Shown one piece after another: positions 8,546-18,185 of a stretch of DNA of 64,000 nt. Position 1 is the first letter of the stretch. The number at the start of each line of letters is the position of its first letter. The stretch covers positions 124,001 through 188,000 of the forward strand of contig NZ_PQFZ01000006.1 of NCBI RefSeq assembly GCF_002917105.1, written 5' to 3'. The notes under the pieces were generated by a model, which was not told where the DNA came from, ran no database searches, and was given only the letters and a program-made list of their open reading frames with translations. A program made the position numbers and the translations under genes. Origin of the DNA: Allobosea psychrotolerans. Lineage in GTDB: Bacteria > Pseudomonadota > Alphaproteobacteria > Rhizobiales > Beijerinckiaceae.

Positions 8546-8758
8546 ATGCAGACACAGCACCTCCAGATCGCCCGCCCTGGCGTGATGTCGGACCCGGAAT
8601 GGATCGCGCTTGAGAGCATCGACGAGCAGACGACCCATTTCATCTTCGATGATGACATGCTGGTCGTGCTGAAGGATCGCGGCCTCGTCGAGCCGCTCGG
8701 CGGGCGCTGGCTCGTCACCGAGCATGGCCAGAAGGCGCTGACCGAGCGTAGTCTCTAA
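8546..8758 (+). CDS. small acidic hypothetical protein
   Basis: This is a 70-residue protein preceded by GAAGGAGA. The sequence has a strongly acidic centre (FIFDDDMLVVLKDRGLVE) and the C-terminal segment WLVTEHGQKALTE, which resembles the recognition part of winged-helix domains (LKDRGLVEPLGG...LTEHGQKAL). It may therefore be a minimal winged-helix-like protein, but no family is confidently recognised. There is no signal peptide. Confidence 0.65.
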   Translation: MQTQHLQIARPGVMSDPEWIALESIDEQTTHFIFDDDMLVVLKDRGLVEPLGGRWLVTEHGQKALTERSL

Positions 8759-8868
8759 GGCCACTCTCCTCTGGCCCGCCCCGTCTTCACGGCCTATCCT
8801 TCCCTTCATCCCAACGCGATGGCACGCGGGGCCGCCGGAACTCCGGCCCCCCTTCGACTGCGAGTCCC

Positions 8869-9189
8869 ATGGCCAAGCCCGTCAGCATCACGATTTCCCA
8901 TGAACTCGGCCGCGAGGCCGCGCTGGCGCGCATCCGTGGCGGCGTCGACCGCATCCGCGACAAGCTCGGCATGGTGAAGATGCAGCTCACCGAGGAGGAG
9001 TGGCGCGACGACACGCTGGATTTCGGCGTGGCCGCGCTGGGCTATACCGTGCGGGGCAGCCTCACCGTCGAGGAGACACTGGTGCGCGTCGAGATGATGC
9101 TGCCCTGGATGCTGGCGACCTTCGCCGAGGCGCTGAAGCTTGGCGTCGAGAAGCAGGGTCGCGTCCTGCTGGACAAGCCGAAGGCCTGA
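8869..9189 (+). CDS. polyhydroxyalkanoic acid system family protein
   Basis: This is a 106-residue soluble protein beginning with the segment ITISHELGREAALARI, typical of the PHA-granule-associated small family. It continues with a beta-rich middle (LDFGVAALGYTVRGSLTVEE) and the helical end LPWMLATFAEALKLGVEKQG. The family is thought to associate with PHB granules or their regulation; the role is not well defined. A 3-hydroxybutyrate dehydrogenase gene lies 10 kb away, consistent with PHB metabolism in this organism but not proof of a link. Confidence 0.7.
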   Translation: MAKPVSITISHELGREAALARIRGGVDRIRDKLGMVKMQLTEEEWRDDTLDFGVAALGYTVRGSLTVEETLVRVEMMLPWMLATFAEALKLGVEKQGRVLLDKPKA

Positions 9190-9377
9190 CGCCACCGACG
9201 ACGTCGACAGCCGCTTGGCGGAAACACACCTCCTCCCGTCCAAAGCGCTCTGAAAAGACCGCCTCAAGGTTGAAATCGCGCGACCCAGACGCCATGCTTC
9301 GAGTGCTCTCGCGAGCCACCTTTCGCCTTCCGTGATCCTGCCGCCTTCCCTGATCCCGCCCGCCTTCTGGAGACCTG

Positions 9378-11108
9378 ATGCATCCTGGCCCGCTGATCGC
9401 CATTCTCGTCGCGGGCCTGTGCCTCGCCTTCGTCTTCGGAGCGCTTGCTCAGAAGCTGCGCTTCTCTCCCCTGGTCGGCTATCTCCTCGCCGGCGTCGCG
9501 GTCGGGCCCTTCACGCCCGGTTTCGTCGCCGATCAAGGCCTCGCAAACGAACTGGCCGAGATCGGCGTCATTCTGCTGATGTTCGGCGTCGGCCTGCATT
9601 TCTCGCTGAAGGACCTGCTCTCGGTCAAAACCATCGCGGTCCCCGGCGCTCTCGTCCAGATCGCGGTGGCGACCTTGCTCGGCCTGGGCCTGGGGCTTTC
9701 GCTCGGCTGGGGTTGGGTCGCGGGGCTCGTCTTCGGTCTCGCGCTCTCGGTCGCCAGCACCGTCGTGCTGCTGCGCGCACTCCAGGAGCGCCGACTGGTC
9801 CAGACCGAGAAGGGCAAGATCGCGGTCGGCTGGCTCATCGTCGAAGACCTCGCCATGGTGCTGGCGCTCGTCCTGATCCCGACCATCGCCGACGCCCTGA
9901 ACGGCGCCAGGCCCGGCACGCCCGTACCGCTCGCCGGGCAGTTCGATCTCGGCCTCTGGGGCGTGCTGGGGCTGACGCTCGCCAAGGTCGTGGCCTTCAT
10001 TGCCTTCATGCTCATCGTCGGGCGGCGCGTCATCCCCTGGGTGCTGCATTGGGTCGCCCATACCGGCTCGCGCGAGCTCTTCAGGCTCGCGGTGCTGGCG
10101 CTGGCGCTCGGCGTCGCCTTCATGGCGGCGAGCCTGTTCGGCGTCTCCTTCGCGCTCGGTGCCTTCTTCGCCGGCATGATCTTGAACGAATCGCCATTGA
10201 GCCAGCGCGCCGCCGAGGAATCGCTGCCGCTGCGCGACGCCTTCGCGGTGCTGTTCTTCGTCTCCGTCGGCATGCTGTTCGACCCCAGCATCCTGCTGCG
10301 CGCGCCGCTGCCCTTGCTGGCGACGCTCGCCATCATCCTGTTCGGCAAATCGCTCGCCGCCTGGCTGATCGTGCGGGCCTTTGGCCGCTCGAATGCCGTC
10401 GCCCTGACCATTTCGGCGTCTCTGGCGCAGATCGGCGAATTCTCCTTCATTCTGGCGGGCCTGGGCGTCTCGCTGGCGATCCTGCCCGAACAGGGCCGCG
10501 ACCTGATCCTGGCGGGCGCGATCCTCTCGATCCTGCTGAACCCGGTGCTGTTTGCGATCATCGAGCGCTTCGCCACGGAGGCGAGCCCGGTCAAGCCCAA
10601 GCCGAGCGCTGCCAAGCCGGCGCCCGAGCCGGAACCCGAGCGCGACATCGTCCCGACCAGCTTGAGCGATCACATGGTCGTCGTCGGCTATGGCCGGGTC
10701 GGCGCGCTCCTGGGAGCGGGCCTGGTGGCGCATGGCGAGACCCTGCTCGTCATCGAGGAACAGCCCGAAGCCATCGCCACAGCCAGGGACCAGGGCGCCG
10801 AGGTGCTCGTCGGCAACGCCGCCGATCCAGGCGTGCTGGCAGCCGCCGGCCTGGCGCGGGCGCGCCGGCTCTTCGTCGCCATTCCCGAGAGCTTTGAGGC
10901 CGGCCAGGTCTGCGAACAGGCGCGACGCGACAATCCCGAATTGCCGATCGTCGCGCGCGCCCATTCCGACGCGGCAGTCGAGCATCTGACCAGATGCGGC
11001 GCGAGCCTGACGATCATGGGCGAGGCGGAAATCGCCCGCGCCATGCTGGCGCTATGCGGCGCGCCTCCAGCGAATGGCGAGGCCTCTCCGGACAAACAGC
11101 CGGTCTAG
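9378..11108 (+). CDS. ybaL: YbaL-type cation:proton antiporter (CPA2) with TrkA-N domain
   Basis: This is an inner-membrane K+/H+-type antiporter of 576 residues. About twelve hydrophobic segments fill residues 1-395, including the CPA2 signature around ALSVASTVVLLRALQE and the conserved VGWLIVEDLAMV helix. After a Pro/Glu linker (EPEPERD) a cytosolic RCK/TrkA-N domain begins near residue 430 with VVVGYGRVGALLG, which binds NAD(H) or nucleotides and gates transport. GGAGACC precedes the ATG at 9378. The gene is flanked by unrelated or convergent genes and is probably monocistronic. The family exports K+ during electrophile or alkaline stress. Confidence 0.92.
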   Translation: MHPGPLIAILVAGLCLAFVFGALAQKLRFSPLVGYLLAGVAVGPFTPGFVADQGLANELAEIGVILLMFGVGLHFSLKDLLSVKTIAVPGALVQIAVATLLGLGLGLSLGWGWVAGLVFGLALSVASTVVLLRALQERRLVQTEKGKIAVGWLIVEDLAMVLALVLIPTIADALNGARPGTPVPLAGQFDLGLWGVLGLTLAKVVAFIAFMLIVGRRVIPWVLHWVAHTGSRELFRLAVLALALGVAFMAASLFGVSFALGAFFAGMILNESPLSQRAAEESLPLRDAFAVLFFVSVGMLFDPSILLRAPLPLLATLAIILFGKSLAAWLIVRAFGRSNAVALTISASLAQIGEFSFILAGLGVSLAILPEQGRDLILAGAILSILLNPVLFAIIERFATEASPVKPKPSAAKPAPEPEPERDIVPTSLSDHMVVVGYGRVGALLGAGLVAHGETLLVIEEQPEAIATARDQGAEVLVGNAADPGVLAAAGLARARRLFVAIPESFEAGQVCEQARRDNPELPIVARAHSDAAVEHLTRCGASLTIMGEAEIARAMLALCGAPPANGEASPDKQPV

Positions 11109-11147
11109 CGCCTCACCCGACCCACGCCGTCGGGCAAGCGCCCGCGT

Positions 11148-12587
11148 TCAGCCTCGCCCGGCCGGAAAGGTCAGTGGCGAGATCTCGAGATGGTCTCGCT
11201 TGGCCCAGTCGAGACCCTTGACGTTGGGCTCGGCCCGGCGCTGCGCCTCCTCCAATTCGGCGGCGGCGCTGGCATAGTCCATGGTCAGCACCTTGCCGTT
11301 CTCGACCACCGTGACGCCGTCGATGATCACGGTGGTCACCGCCCGCTCGCCCGCCGCATAGATCAGGCTGCGGATGGGATCGCGCAGCGGACGCATCATC
11401 GGATGGGTGACGTCGACCAGCACGATGTCGGCTTTCGCGCCCTTGGCGAGCCGGCCGATATCGTCGCGGCCGAGCGCCTTGGCGCTGCCCAGCGTCGCTG
11501 CGTTGAAAGCGTCCGAGGTGCGCACGTCATAGACGTCCTCGGCCATCATGCGCGAGCCGATGCAGACGGCGCGCAACTCCTCCAGCATGTGGTGGGGATA
11601 GGTATCGGTGCCGATGCCGACATTGATGCCGGCAGCGACATATTGCCCGAAGCTCTGCATCGCGATGCCGCGGCGCTGGAACACGATCGGGCAATGCGCG
11701 ACATGGGTGCCGGTTTCGACCAGCGCACCCATATCGTCGGTCGCCGGCCATTTTACCGAGGAGTGATGGTCAAGGAAGATGCCGTGGCCGATGATCGAGA
11801 ACGGCCCGAGCACGTCGAGCTCTTCCAGCCACTCCACCGGCGTCATGCCATGCCGGCGCGTGATCTCATGGAATTCGACCACGCTCTGGGCCGCATGGAT
11901 CTGGAAGGGGATTTTTCGCGTCTCCGCCTCCTCATAGCTCGCCTGGATCAGCTCGGGCGTGCAAGTGTCGATCTGCGAGGGCGAGACCATGCCCGAGAGC
12001 CGGCCCGTTGCGTCCGCCGCAACCTGGTCCAGCAGCTTCATCGCCTGCGCCATCGCCGTCTCGCCGGCCTTGGCGTCCCACTCATATTTCGCGAGATGGC
12101 CGTTATCGGTGTACCAGCGCGCCGAGCGGTACATCGGCGCAAACACCGCGCGAAGGCCCGAGGCCTTGAAGGTCTCGAACCAGCCGTCCCAGGCGACGGA
12201 CATGTCGACCAGCGTGGTGACGCCCGACATCAGCAGTTCGGAATAGGTCACCTGCGCGCAGGGCTTGACGCCTGCGGCATCGCAGCGGAACAGCGGCATG
12301 AACTCGTAGAGCGCCGTGCCGTACATTTTCGCACTGCCGAGCTCGTCGTTCCAGCCCTTGCACATCGCCTCTGAGGAGGGGTGCGAGTGAATGTTGACGA
12401 GACCGGGCATGACCATCTTGCCACGCCCGTCGATCGTCGCATCGGCCTTGCCCTTATAGCTTCCGCCGACCTGCAGGATGCGGTCGCCCTCATAGGCGAC
12501 ATCGCCGTCGCGCAGATAGACATGGCCCTTGGCCTTGGCGTCATAGGCGACGATCCAGCTGGCGTTGCGGATGAGGGTGATCGGCAT
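11148..12587 (-). CDS. chlorohydrolase/deaminase-type amidohydrolase
   Basis: This is a metal-dependent hydrolase of the AtzA/TrzN/SsnA branch, 479 residues. Metal ligands are visible: NIHSH early (about residue 67), QIHAAQ in the middle, GHGIFLDHH, and the Asp in GIGTDTYP. The C-terminal small beta domain (ADIVLVDVTHP...IDGVTVVENGKV) is typical. Members deaminate or dechlorinate N-heterocycles or guanine-type substrates. It is the last gene of an ABC-transporter block, 134 nt beyond the SBP gene stop with a palindrome in the gap. The substrate is probably a nitrogen-rich ring or amide imported by that transporter; this is inference. Confidence 0.88.
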   Translation of the reverse strand: MPITLIRNASWIVAYDAKAKGHVYLRDGDVAYEGDRILQVGGSYKGKADATIDGRGKMVMPGLVNIHSHPSSEAMCKGWNDELGSAKMYGTALYEFMPLFRCDAAGVKPCAQVTYSELLMSGVTTLVDMSVAWDGWFETFKASGLRAVFAPMYRSARWYTDNGHLAKYEWDAKAGETAMAQAMKLLDQVAADATGRLSGMVSPSQIDTCTPELIQASYEEAETRKIPFQIHAAQSVVEFHEITRRHGMTPVEWLEELDVLGPFSIIGHGIFLDHHSSVKWPATDDMGALVETGTHVAHCPIVFQRRGIAMQSFGQYVAAGINVGIGTDTYPHHMLEELRAVCIGSRMMAEDVYDVRTSDAFNAATLGSAKALGRDDIGRLAKGAKADIVLVDVTHPMMRPLRDPIRSLIYAAGERAVTTVIIDGVTVVENGKVLTMDYASAAAELEEAQRRAEPNVKGLDWAKRDHLEISPLTFPAGRG

Positions 12588-12640
12588 GGGCTGGGCTCCG
12601 GCGTGAAGGCAAGGCGTTGAGCAAATGAGGACGACGGGAC

Positions 12641-12717
12641 GTCATGGTCGGCCTTGAGCCGACCATCTCTTGCAGCAGATTCTCGGGTCTGCGCTTCGCT
12701 TCGCCCGAGAATGACGC
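12641..12717. repeat. palindromic repeat, family C, copy 1
   Basis: Two hairpins: GGTCGGCCTTGAGCCGACC, then ATTCTCGGG paired with CCCGAGAAT. The first is identical to the left arm of the repeat at 37964-38043. It separates the SBP and amidohydrolase genes. Confidence 0.85.
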
Positions 12718-12721
12718 AGGA

Positions 12722-14317
12722 TCAGCGAATGAACTTCAGGTCCAGCCCCTTATACAGCCCGCAACCATAGATGTTGTGGGCCTTGAAGGGGCCAAGCCTT
12801 GCCGAGGCCGCGATCTTCATCGGCTCGTGATAGAGCGGCAGCCAGACCGCCGCCTCATGCACCTTCGTCAGAACCTCGCCATAGGCGGCCGCACGGTCGG
12901 CTTCGTTCAGCGCGGTGATGCCCTTGGTCAGCAATTCGTCCGTCGCCGGGTCCTTCCAGTTCATCCGGTTGGGTGTCGGCGCATTGGTCGAGGGGAAATA
13001 CAGGTTCAGCGCATCGCCGGCCGAGATGTAGGGGAAGCTCATCCCGAACATGTCGAACTCCTGCGTCGCCATCTTGCCCCAGGCGATGGTGGCATCGAAG
13101 AGCTGGACCCTGAGATCGACGCCGATCTTGCGCAGATCGCCCTGGATCGCCTCCATCAGCTTCTGCCAGGTCGAGCCGGTGAAGCCGTAGACGACCGGCG
13201 AGAGCTTCTTGCCGTCCTTCATGCGGAAGCCGTCAGGCCCCTTCACCCAACCGGCCGCATCGAGGATCCTGTTGGCCTCGGCGACATTGGTCTTGATCAG
13301 CTTCGGCGTCAGCGCCTTGTTCCAGTCCAGCGCCTCGGTCGAGATATAGCTGTAGGCCGGCTCGACCTCGCCGAAATAGAGGTTCTCAGCGATCGCCTTC
13401 TGGTCGACGGCCATCACCATCGCCTTGCGCACGGCCGGATCGCTGACGCCCTCCTTGTCGATCTTGAAACCGACGAAATAGGTCCAGAACGCCTCCTTCG
13501 ACTCGACGATCCTGAGGTTCTTGTTGGCGCGCATCTGGGCCATGCCGGAATAGGGCACATATTGCGTCACCTGGGTCTGGCCGGTCATCACCGCAGCCAG
13601 GCGGGTGTTGTCCTCCGGCACGATGCGCCAGACGATCTCCTCGATCTGCGCCGGTCCGGTGTTCTGATAGATCGGCGGGCCCCATTTATAGGCGGCGTGG
13701 CGCTTCAGCCGGAACTCGTTGCGCGGCTTCCAGTCACCCCAGCAATAGGGGCCGGTGCCGTTGAAGCCCTTGACCCCGAAATCGGCGCCGAGCGCCTCGA
13801 CATTGGCCTTGTCGATGATCACCGCGAAGCTCTGGGTGAGCTGGTAGAGCAATTCCGAGAACGGTGCCTTGAGCTTGTATTCGACCGTGTAATCGTCGGT
13901 TGCGACGATGTCCTCGATCTTGCCGGCGCGCCAGGCCACGGGCGAGCGCGTCGCGGGATCGATCCAGCGCTTGATCGAATAGACCACATCCTGCGCCGTC
14001 AGCTTCTTGCCGTCGCAGAAGGAGACGTCGTTGCGCAGCTTGAAGGTGTAGGTCTTGCCGTCGGGCGCCATCGTCCAGGAACTGGCGAGGCCGGGCTTGA
14101 TCGTCGCCATGTCGTGGTCGAGCGAGACCAGCGTGTCGGCCATCATGAAGAGGACTTCGGAGGCCGAGCGCGCCGTCGAGCGATGCGGATCGTAGCGGTC
14201 GCTGTCGACCTCACGCACGATGGTGAGGCTGGCATTGGATCCTTGCGCGAGCGCCGGGCCGGCAAAGGCGGCGAGGCCGAGGAAGGCCCCCATGACGATG
14301 GATTTCAGCTCTCTCAC
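12722..14317 (-). CDS. ABC transporter substrate-binding protein, family 5
   Basis: This is a periplasmic solute receptor of the DppA/OppA superfamily, 531 residues. I start it at the GTG at 14317, which has AGGGGA 8 nt upstream and gives a 25-residue signal peptide ending PALAQ. The upstream in-frame ATG at 14365 would overlap the end of dppC and add an unlikely leader. SBP5 features are RYDPHRS near the mature N-terminus, FCDGKKLTAQDVVYSIKR, and the C-terminal LPLYHEP segment. It follows the two permease genes, so this operon has the order permease B, permease C, SBP. Ligand unknown. Confidence 0.92.
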   Translation of the reverse strand: MRELKSIVMGAFLGLAAFAGPALAQGSNASLTIVREVDSDRYDPHRSTARSASEVLFMMADTLVSLDHDMATIKPGLASSWTMAPDGKTYTFKLRNDVSFCDGKKLTAQDVVYSIKRWIDPATRSPVAWRAGKIEDIVATDDYTVEYKLKAPFSELLYQLTQSFAVIIDKANVEALGADFGVKGFNGTGPYCWGDWKPRNEFRLKRHAAYKWGPPIYQNTGPAQIEEIVWRIVPEDNTRLAAVMTGQTQVTQYVPYSGMAQMRANKNLRIVESKEAFWTYFVGFKIDKEGVSDPAVRKAMVMAVDQKAIAENLYFGEVEPAYSYISTEALDWNKALTPKLIKTNVAEANRILDAAGWVKGPDGFRMKDGKKLSPVVYGFTGSTWQKLMEAIQGDLRKIGVDLRVQLFDATIAWGKMATQEFDMFGMSFPYISAGDALNLYFPSTNAPTPNRMNWKDPATDELLTKGITALNEADRAAAYGEVLTKVHEAAVWLPLYHEPMKIAASARLGPFKAHNIYGCGLYKGLDLKFIR

Positions 14318-14361
14318 GATCGTTGTCCCCTTTGTTGTGAATCGAATATCGGTGGCGCGCC

Positions 14362-15258
14362 TCACATGTTCCGCATGCGCGGATCGAGCAGATCGCGCAG
14401 CGCATCGCCAAGCAGGTTCACGCAGAGCACGATCGCGATGATCGTGAGGCTCGGCAGCAGCGAGATATGCGGCGCAAAGAACAAGGCGTCGCGCCCGAGC
14501 GAGGCCATCATGCCGAGCTCCGCCTCGGGCGGGCGCACGCCCAGCCCCAGGAAGGACAGCGCTGCCCCGATCAGGATGATCTGGCCGAAGCGCAGCGTCA
14601 TGAAGACGAAGACCGGCGAGATGCAGTTCAGCGCCAGATAGCGCCAGATCAGCGTCCTGTCCGGCAGGCCGAGCGCACGGCCGGCCTCCATGTAATCCTG
14701 CCCCATCACCACGATCGCGGCGCTGCGGGTGATGCGCGCGACATCCGGCACGGTGGCGATCGAGAGCGCGATCACGATGGCCGTAAGGCCGGGGCCGACG
14801 ACGGCGGCGAGCGCCAACCCCAGCAGGATGGCGGGGAATGACAAAAGGATGTCGGCCGAGCGCATCACGTAAGGATCGAGCCGGCGGTAGAAGGCGCCGA
14901 GCAAGCCCAGCAACGCACCGAGCCCACCGCCGAGGACGATCGAGGCCAGTCCCATCACCAGCGTCAACCGCGTCCCGTAGAGCAGGCGCGAGAGCATGTC
15001 GCGCCCCTGCCCATCGGTGCCGAGCCAGTATTGCGGCAGCGAGCCCTCGCTCCAGCGCGGCGGAATGAAGGGGCGGCGCGTCGTTTCATAGGGGTCGAAG
15101 GGCGCAAGCCAGGGCGCAAACAGCGCCGCGAGCACGATCGCCAGGAGGATGACCGCTGCCGCCAAGGCGAGCTTGTCGCCAAGGATCCGCCGCCAGATCG
15201 GCGAGAGCCAGCTCCGTTGCACCCCAACCGGCACGGCCTGGGTCGTCAGATCAGCCAT
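14362..15258 (-). CDS. ABC transporter permease, DppC type
   Basis: This is the second inner-membrane permease of the importer, 298 residues from the ATG at 15258. The frame opens earlier, but this ATG gives the usual MADLTTQ-type leader and overlaps the upstream dppB stop by 8 nt, indicating translational coupling. It has an N-terminal membrane segment (about residues 28-50) and then the periplasmic PFDPYETTRRPF segment and WLGTDGQGRDMLSRLLYGTR, both hallmarks of DppC proteins. The EAA loop is around YMEAGRALGLPD. It ends LLDPRMRNM, a typical DppC C-terminus. The ATPase subunits are not encoded nearby. Confidence 0.93.
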   Translation of the reverse strand: MADLTTQAVPVGVQRSWLSPIWRRILGDKLALAAAVILLAIVLAALFAPWLAPFDPYETTRRPFIPPRWSEGSLPQYWLGTDGQGRDMLSRLLYGTRLTLVMGLASIVLGGGLGALLGLLGAFYRRLDPYVMRSADILLSFPAILLGLALAAVVGPGLTAIVIALSIATVPDVARITRSAAIVVMGQDYMEAGRALGLPDRTLIWRYLALNCISPVFVFMTLRFGQIILIGAALSFLGLGVRPPEAELGMMASLGRDALFFAPHISLLPSLTIIAIVLCVNLLGDALRDLLDPRMRNM

Positions 15259-16195
15259 GGCTCTCGACCCTCGGATCGAGCACGGCATAGAGCATGTCGA
15301 CGATCAGGTTGATCACCAGGAAGGCCAGCGCCAGCACCAGGATCGCGCCTTGCGCCAGGGGAAAGTCGCTCGCCAGGATCGCCCCGACCGCGAGCCGCCC
15401 CACGCCCGGCCAGGAATAGATCGTCTCGGTGACGACCGCCCCGCCGAGCAGATAGCCGGCCTGCAGGCCGATCAGCGTTACCACCGGGATCAAGGCGTTG
15501 CGCAGCACATGCTGGAGGATGACGGTGCGCTCGGCCAATCCCTTGGCGCGGGCGGTGCGGACATGGTCGGCGCTCAGCACTTCGAGCGCGGCGGTCCGCG
15601 TCATCCGCGCGATCGGCCCGATGAAGACCAGCCCGAGCGTCAATGCCGGCAGCACGATCGAGGCGAGCCCCTCCAGGCTCCAGAGCGGCCCGCCGCGCCC
15701 GATGAACGGCAGAAGCTCCCAGTGGTAGCCGATATACTGCATCAGGATCAGCCCGATGAAGAACACCGGCGTCGAGACGCCGGCGACCGAGATCGCGATC
15801 ACCAATCGGTCGAGCAGGCGTCCGCGATAGACCGCAGCGATCGTCCCCAGCGCGATGCCAAGCGGCACGGCCCAGACCAGGCAGGCGAACATCAGCTCGG
15901 CGGTCGGGCCGATCGCCTCGGCCAGCTCCGTGGTGACGCGGGTGTTCGAGATCAGCGAGACGCCGAGATCGCCCTGCAGCACGCGCGCCATATAGATCGC
16001 GAACTGAATGACGATCGGCCGGTCGAGCCCCATATCCTGCCGGATCTGCGCGACCAGTTCGGGGCTCGCCATCGGCCCGGCGATGATCGCGGCGGGATCC
16101 GCCGGGACGAGTTGCAGCAGCAGGAAACCGAAGAGCAGCACGCCGAACAGCACCGGCACCGAAAGGGCGAGGCGCTGAGCGATGTGGTTCAGCAT
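15251..16195 (-). CDS. ABC transporter permease, DppB type
   Basis: This is the first permease of the importer, 314 residues. An in-frame ATG at 16234 would add LRCARND-type residues that are simply the translated family A repeat, so the ATG at 16195 (MLNHIAQRLALS) is preferred. The first membrane segment ends LVPADP, six segments follow, and the EAA loop is at VRTARAKGLAER...HVLRNALIP. It pairs with the DppC gene by an 8 nt overlap. A palindrome lies between it and the preceding amidohydrolase gene. Confidence 0.93.
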   Translation of the reverse strand: MLNHIAQRLALSVPVLFGVLLFGFLLLQLVPADPAAIIAGPMASPELVAQIRQDMGLDRPIVIQFAIYMARVLQGDLGVSLISNTRVTTELAEAIGPTAELMFACLVWAVPLGIALGTIAAVYRGRLLDRLVIAISVAGVSTPVFFIGLILMQYIGYHWELLPFIGRGGPLWSLEGLASIVLPALTLGLVFIGPIARMTRTAALEVLSADHVRTARAKGLAERTVILQHVLRNALIPVVTLIGLQAGYLLGGAVVTETIYSWPGVGRLAVGAILASDFPLAQGAILVLALAFLVINLIVDMLYAVLDPRVESHG

Positions 16196-16210
16196 GGGCG
16201 GTCCGCACCC

Positions 16211-16297
16211 GTCATTGCGAGCGCAGCGAAGCAATCTAGGGGGACGTCGAGCGAGCCCCTCCGGATTGCTTCGTCGGCTGCGCCTCCTTGCAATGAC
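16211..16297. repeat. interspersed palindrome, family A, copy 2
   Basis: GTCATTGCGAGCGCAGCGAA and GCAATC at the left pair with GGATTGCTTC and GCAATGAC at the right. It fills the 109 nt gap between the amidohydrolase stop and the permease start. Confidence 0.9.
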
Positions 16298-16304
16298 GAA
16301 ACCA

Positions 16305-17930
16305 TCACGCCTCCGCCTCGTACACCAGCTTGCCCTCGATGATCGTCAGGTCGCAGCGGGTCTCGTGCAAGAGCTGTTCCGGCGTCGCCTTGGAGAGGTC
16401 GCGCGAGAAGACGGCGACATCTGCCGCCATGCCCGGCAGCAAACGGCCGCGATGGGTCTCAGAGCGGTTCACATAGGCACCGAAATCGGTGTAGGCGGCG
16501 ATCACCTCGTCGATCGTCAGGGCCTGGTCGCCGCCGATCACCGTCCCGCGCGAGCTCTTGCGGGTCAGCATGGTGTAGATGTTGGGCCAGATATTCGCGT
16601 CGCAGACCGGCGCGTCGGAGGAGGCTGCGGGTTTCAGCCCTGCCGTGATCCAGTCGCGCATCGGATAGCTCTCGCTGGCGCGCTTCTCGTCGAGCACCGA
16701 GAGATAGAGATCACCGAAATCATAGATGAAGACCGGCTGCGGCACCGGCTCGATGCCGAGCCGGGCCATGCGCGCGATCTGCTCGGGCGAGTTGAAGCCG
16801 CAATGCTCGATGCGATGGCGGCGGTCGGGATCGGGATGGTCGTTGAGCCCCGCCTCCATCGCGTTCAGCGTCTGTTCGATCGCGGCGTCGCCGATGGCAT
16901 GAACCGCGAGCTGATAGCCCCTGGCGTGATAATCGCGCGTCAGCGCGTTCATCTCGGCGTCGGTCAGGCAGAAGATGCCGCTGGTCTCGGGCTCGCCGAG
17001 ATAGGGCTCGCTCATCGCCGCGGTACGCCCTCCCGCCGAACCATCGGTGAAGATCTTGACCGGGCCTACGCTGAGCCAGTCGTCGCCGGCGCCCGTCACC
17101 AGCCCGTCGGCAAAGCATTGCTCGACGATGCCGTTATGGCCGCCGAGCAGGCACATATTGGTGCGCACCGGCAGGCGGCCCGTGCGCTGCGCCGTGCGAT
17201 AGGCCGCGACCTCGCGGTAATAGGAACGGATGCCGACCGCCGCATCCATCACGCTGGTGATGCCGAAGGAGTTGCAATAGCGCCCGGCGCGCTCGATCGC
17301 CTCGACCAGCTCCTCATCGGTCGGGTCCGGGATCACGGCCTTGATCGGGTCGCGGCCATTCTCGGCCATCAGGCCGGTCAATGAGCCGTTGACCCGCTCG
17401 ATCGCGCCGCCCGGCGGCACCGGCGTCGCCTCGGTGATGCCGGCGATCTTCAGGGCCATCGAATTGGCGACGGAGAGATGGCCGCAGGCGCGCACGATAT
17501 AAACGGGGTTGTTCGGTGCGGCCTTGTCGAGCTCGGTGCGATGCGGATGGCGCTTCACGTCGAGCTCGAACTGGTCGTAGCCGCGCGCCAGGATCCATTC
17601 GCCCGGCTTCACCTCGGCGGCACGCTTCGCGATCATCTCGAGCAGGCCGTCGAGCGTGCGCACAAAGCGCGGCCGGATATCGAGCTCCATCATGGTCAGC
17701 CCGAGCGGCAGCAGATGCAGATGCGCCTCGTAGAGGCCCGGCGTCGCGGTCCGGCCGGCGAGATCGATCACCCTGGTGGCGGGGCCGATCAGCGGCGCGA
17801 TCTCGGCGGGTGTGCCGGTCGCGAGCACCTTGCCGGCCCAGAGCGCCACCGCCGTAGCATATCCTTCTCTCAAACCGAGAAAGACGGGGCCGTTCTGCAG
17901 GACCATGTCGGCTTTCGGCAACGCGACCAT
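16305..17930 (-). CDS. YtcJ-type amidohydrolase
   Basis: This is an amidohydrolase family 3 enzyme of 541 residues, the normal length of YtcJ-like proteins. The N-terminal beta domain includes RVIDLAGRTATPGLYEAHLH with the first metal ligands (EAHLHL near residue 70). Later motifs are FTDGSAGGRTAAM, AVHAIGDAAIEQTLNA, RHRIEHCGF and SSDAPVCDANIW, all typical of this branch. Members hydrolyse amide, formamide or carbamoyl-type bonds; few have known substrates. It lies between DUF3830 and the transporter permeases on the same strand. Two amidohydrolases in one transport block suggest stepwise hydrolysis of an imported amide or N-heterocycle. Confidence 0.88.
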   Translation of the reverse strand: MVALPKADMVLQNGPVFLGLREGYATAVALWAGKVLATGTPAEIAPLIGPATRVIDLAGRTATPGLYEAHLHLLPLGLTMMELDIRPRFVRTLDGLLEMIAKRAAEVKPGEWILARGYDQFELDVKRHPHRTELDKAAPNNPVYIVRACGHLSVANSMALKIAGITEATPVPPGGAIERVNGSLTGLMAENGRDPIKAVIPDPTDEELVEAIERAGRYCNSFGITSVMDAAVGIRSYYREVAAYRTAQRTGRLPVRTNMCLLGGHNGIVEQCFADGLVTGAGDDWLSVGPVKIFTDGSAGGRTAAMSEPYLGEPETSGIFCLTDAEMNALTRDYHARGYQLAVHAIGDAAIEQTLNAMEAGLNDHPDPDRRHRIEHCGFNSPEQIARMARLGIEPVPQPVFIYDFGDLYLSVLDEKRASESYPMRDWITAGLKPAASSDAPVCDANIWPNIYTMLTRKSSRGTVIGGDQALTIDEVIAAYTDFGAYVNRSETHRGRLLPGMAADVAVFSRDLSKATPEQLLHETRCDLTIIEGKLVYEAEA

Positions 17931-18152
17931 CGATTTCGTTCCTCCCGGGACGAAATCATGGCCGCGTTAGGACAGCCGGGCAATGCGAACGCCGCGCTAA
18001 TTTTGGGCGCACCTGCGCAAGATTCTGCCGCCGGTCGATCCGGTCTCTTCGGAGAAGGGCGCATGAATGAGGAACGCGCGTGAATTCGCTGGGGCGAGTT
18101 GACTGGCGTGGCCGTCGGCAGCGGACATCTGTCCGTGAGCACCGGAAGCGCA

Positions 18153-18175
18153 GGCGGCCGCGTCAGACGGCCGCC
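18153..18175 (-). terminator. GC-rich hairpin downstream of the DUF3830 gene
   Basis: GGCGGCCG and CGGCCGCC pair around a 7-nt loop just after the DUF3830 stop. There is no T-run, so it may be a stabilising hairpin or a weak terminator rather than an intrinsic one. Confidence 0.4.
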
Positions 18176-18185
18176 CCAGTGGAAT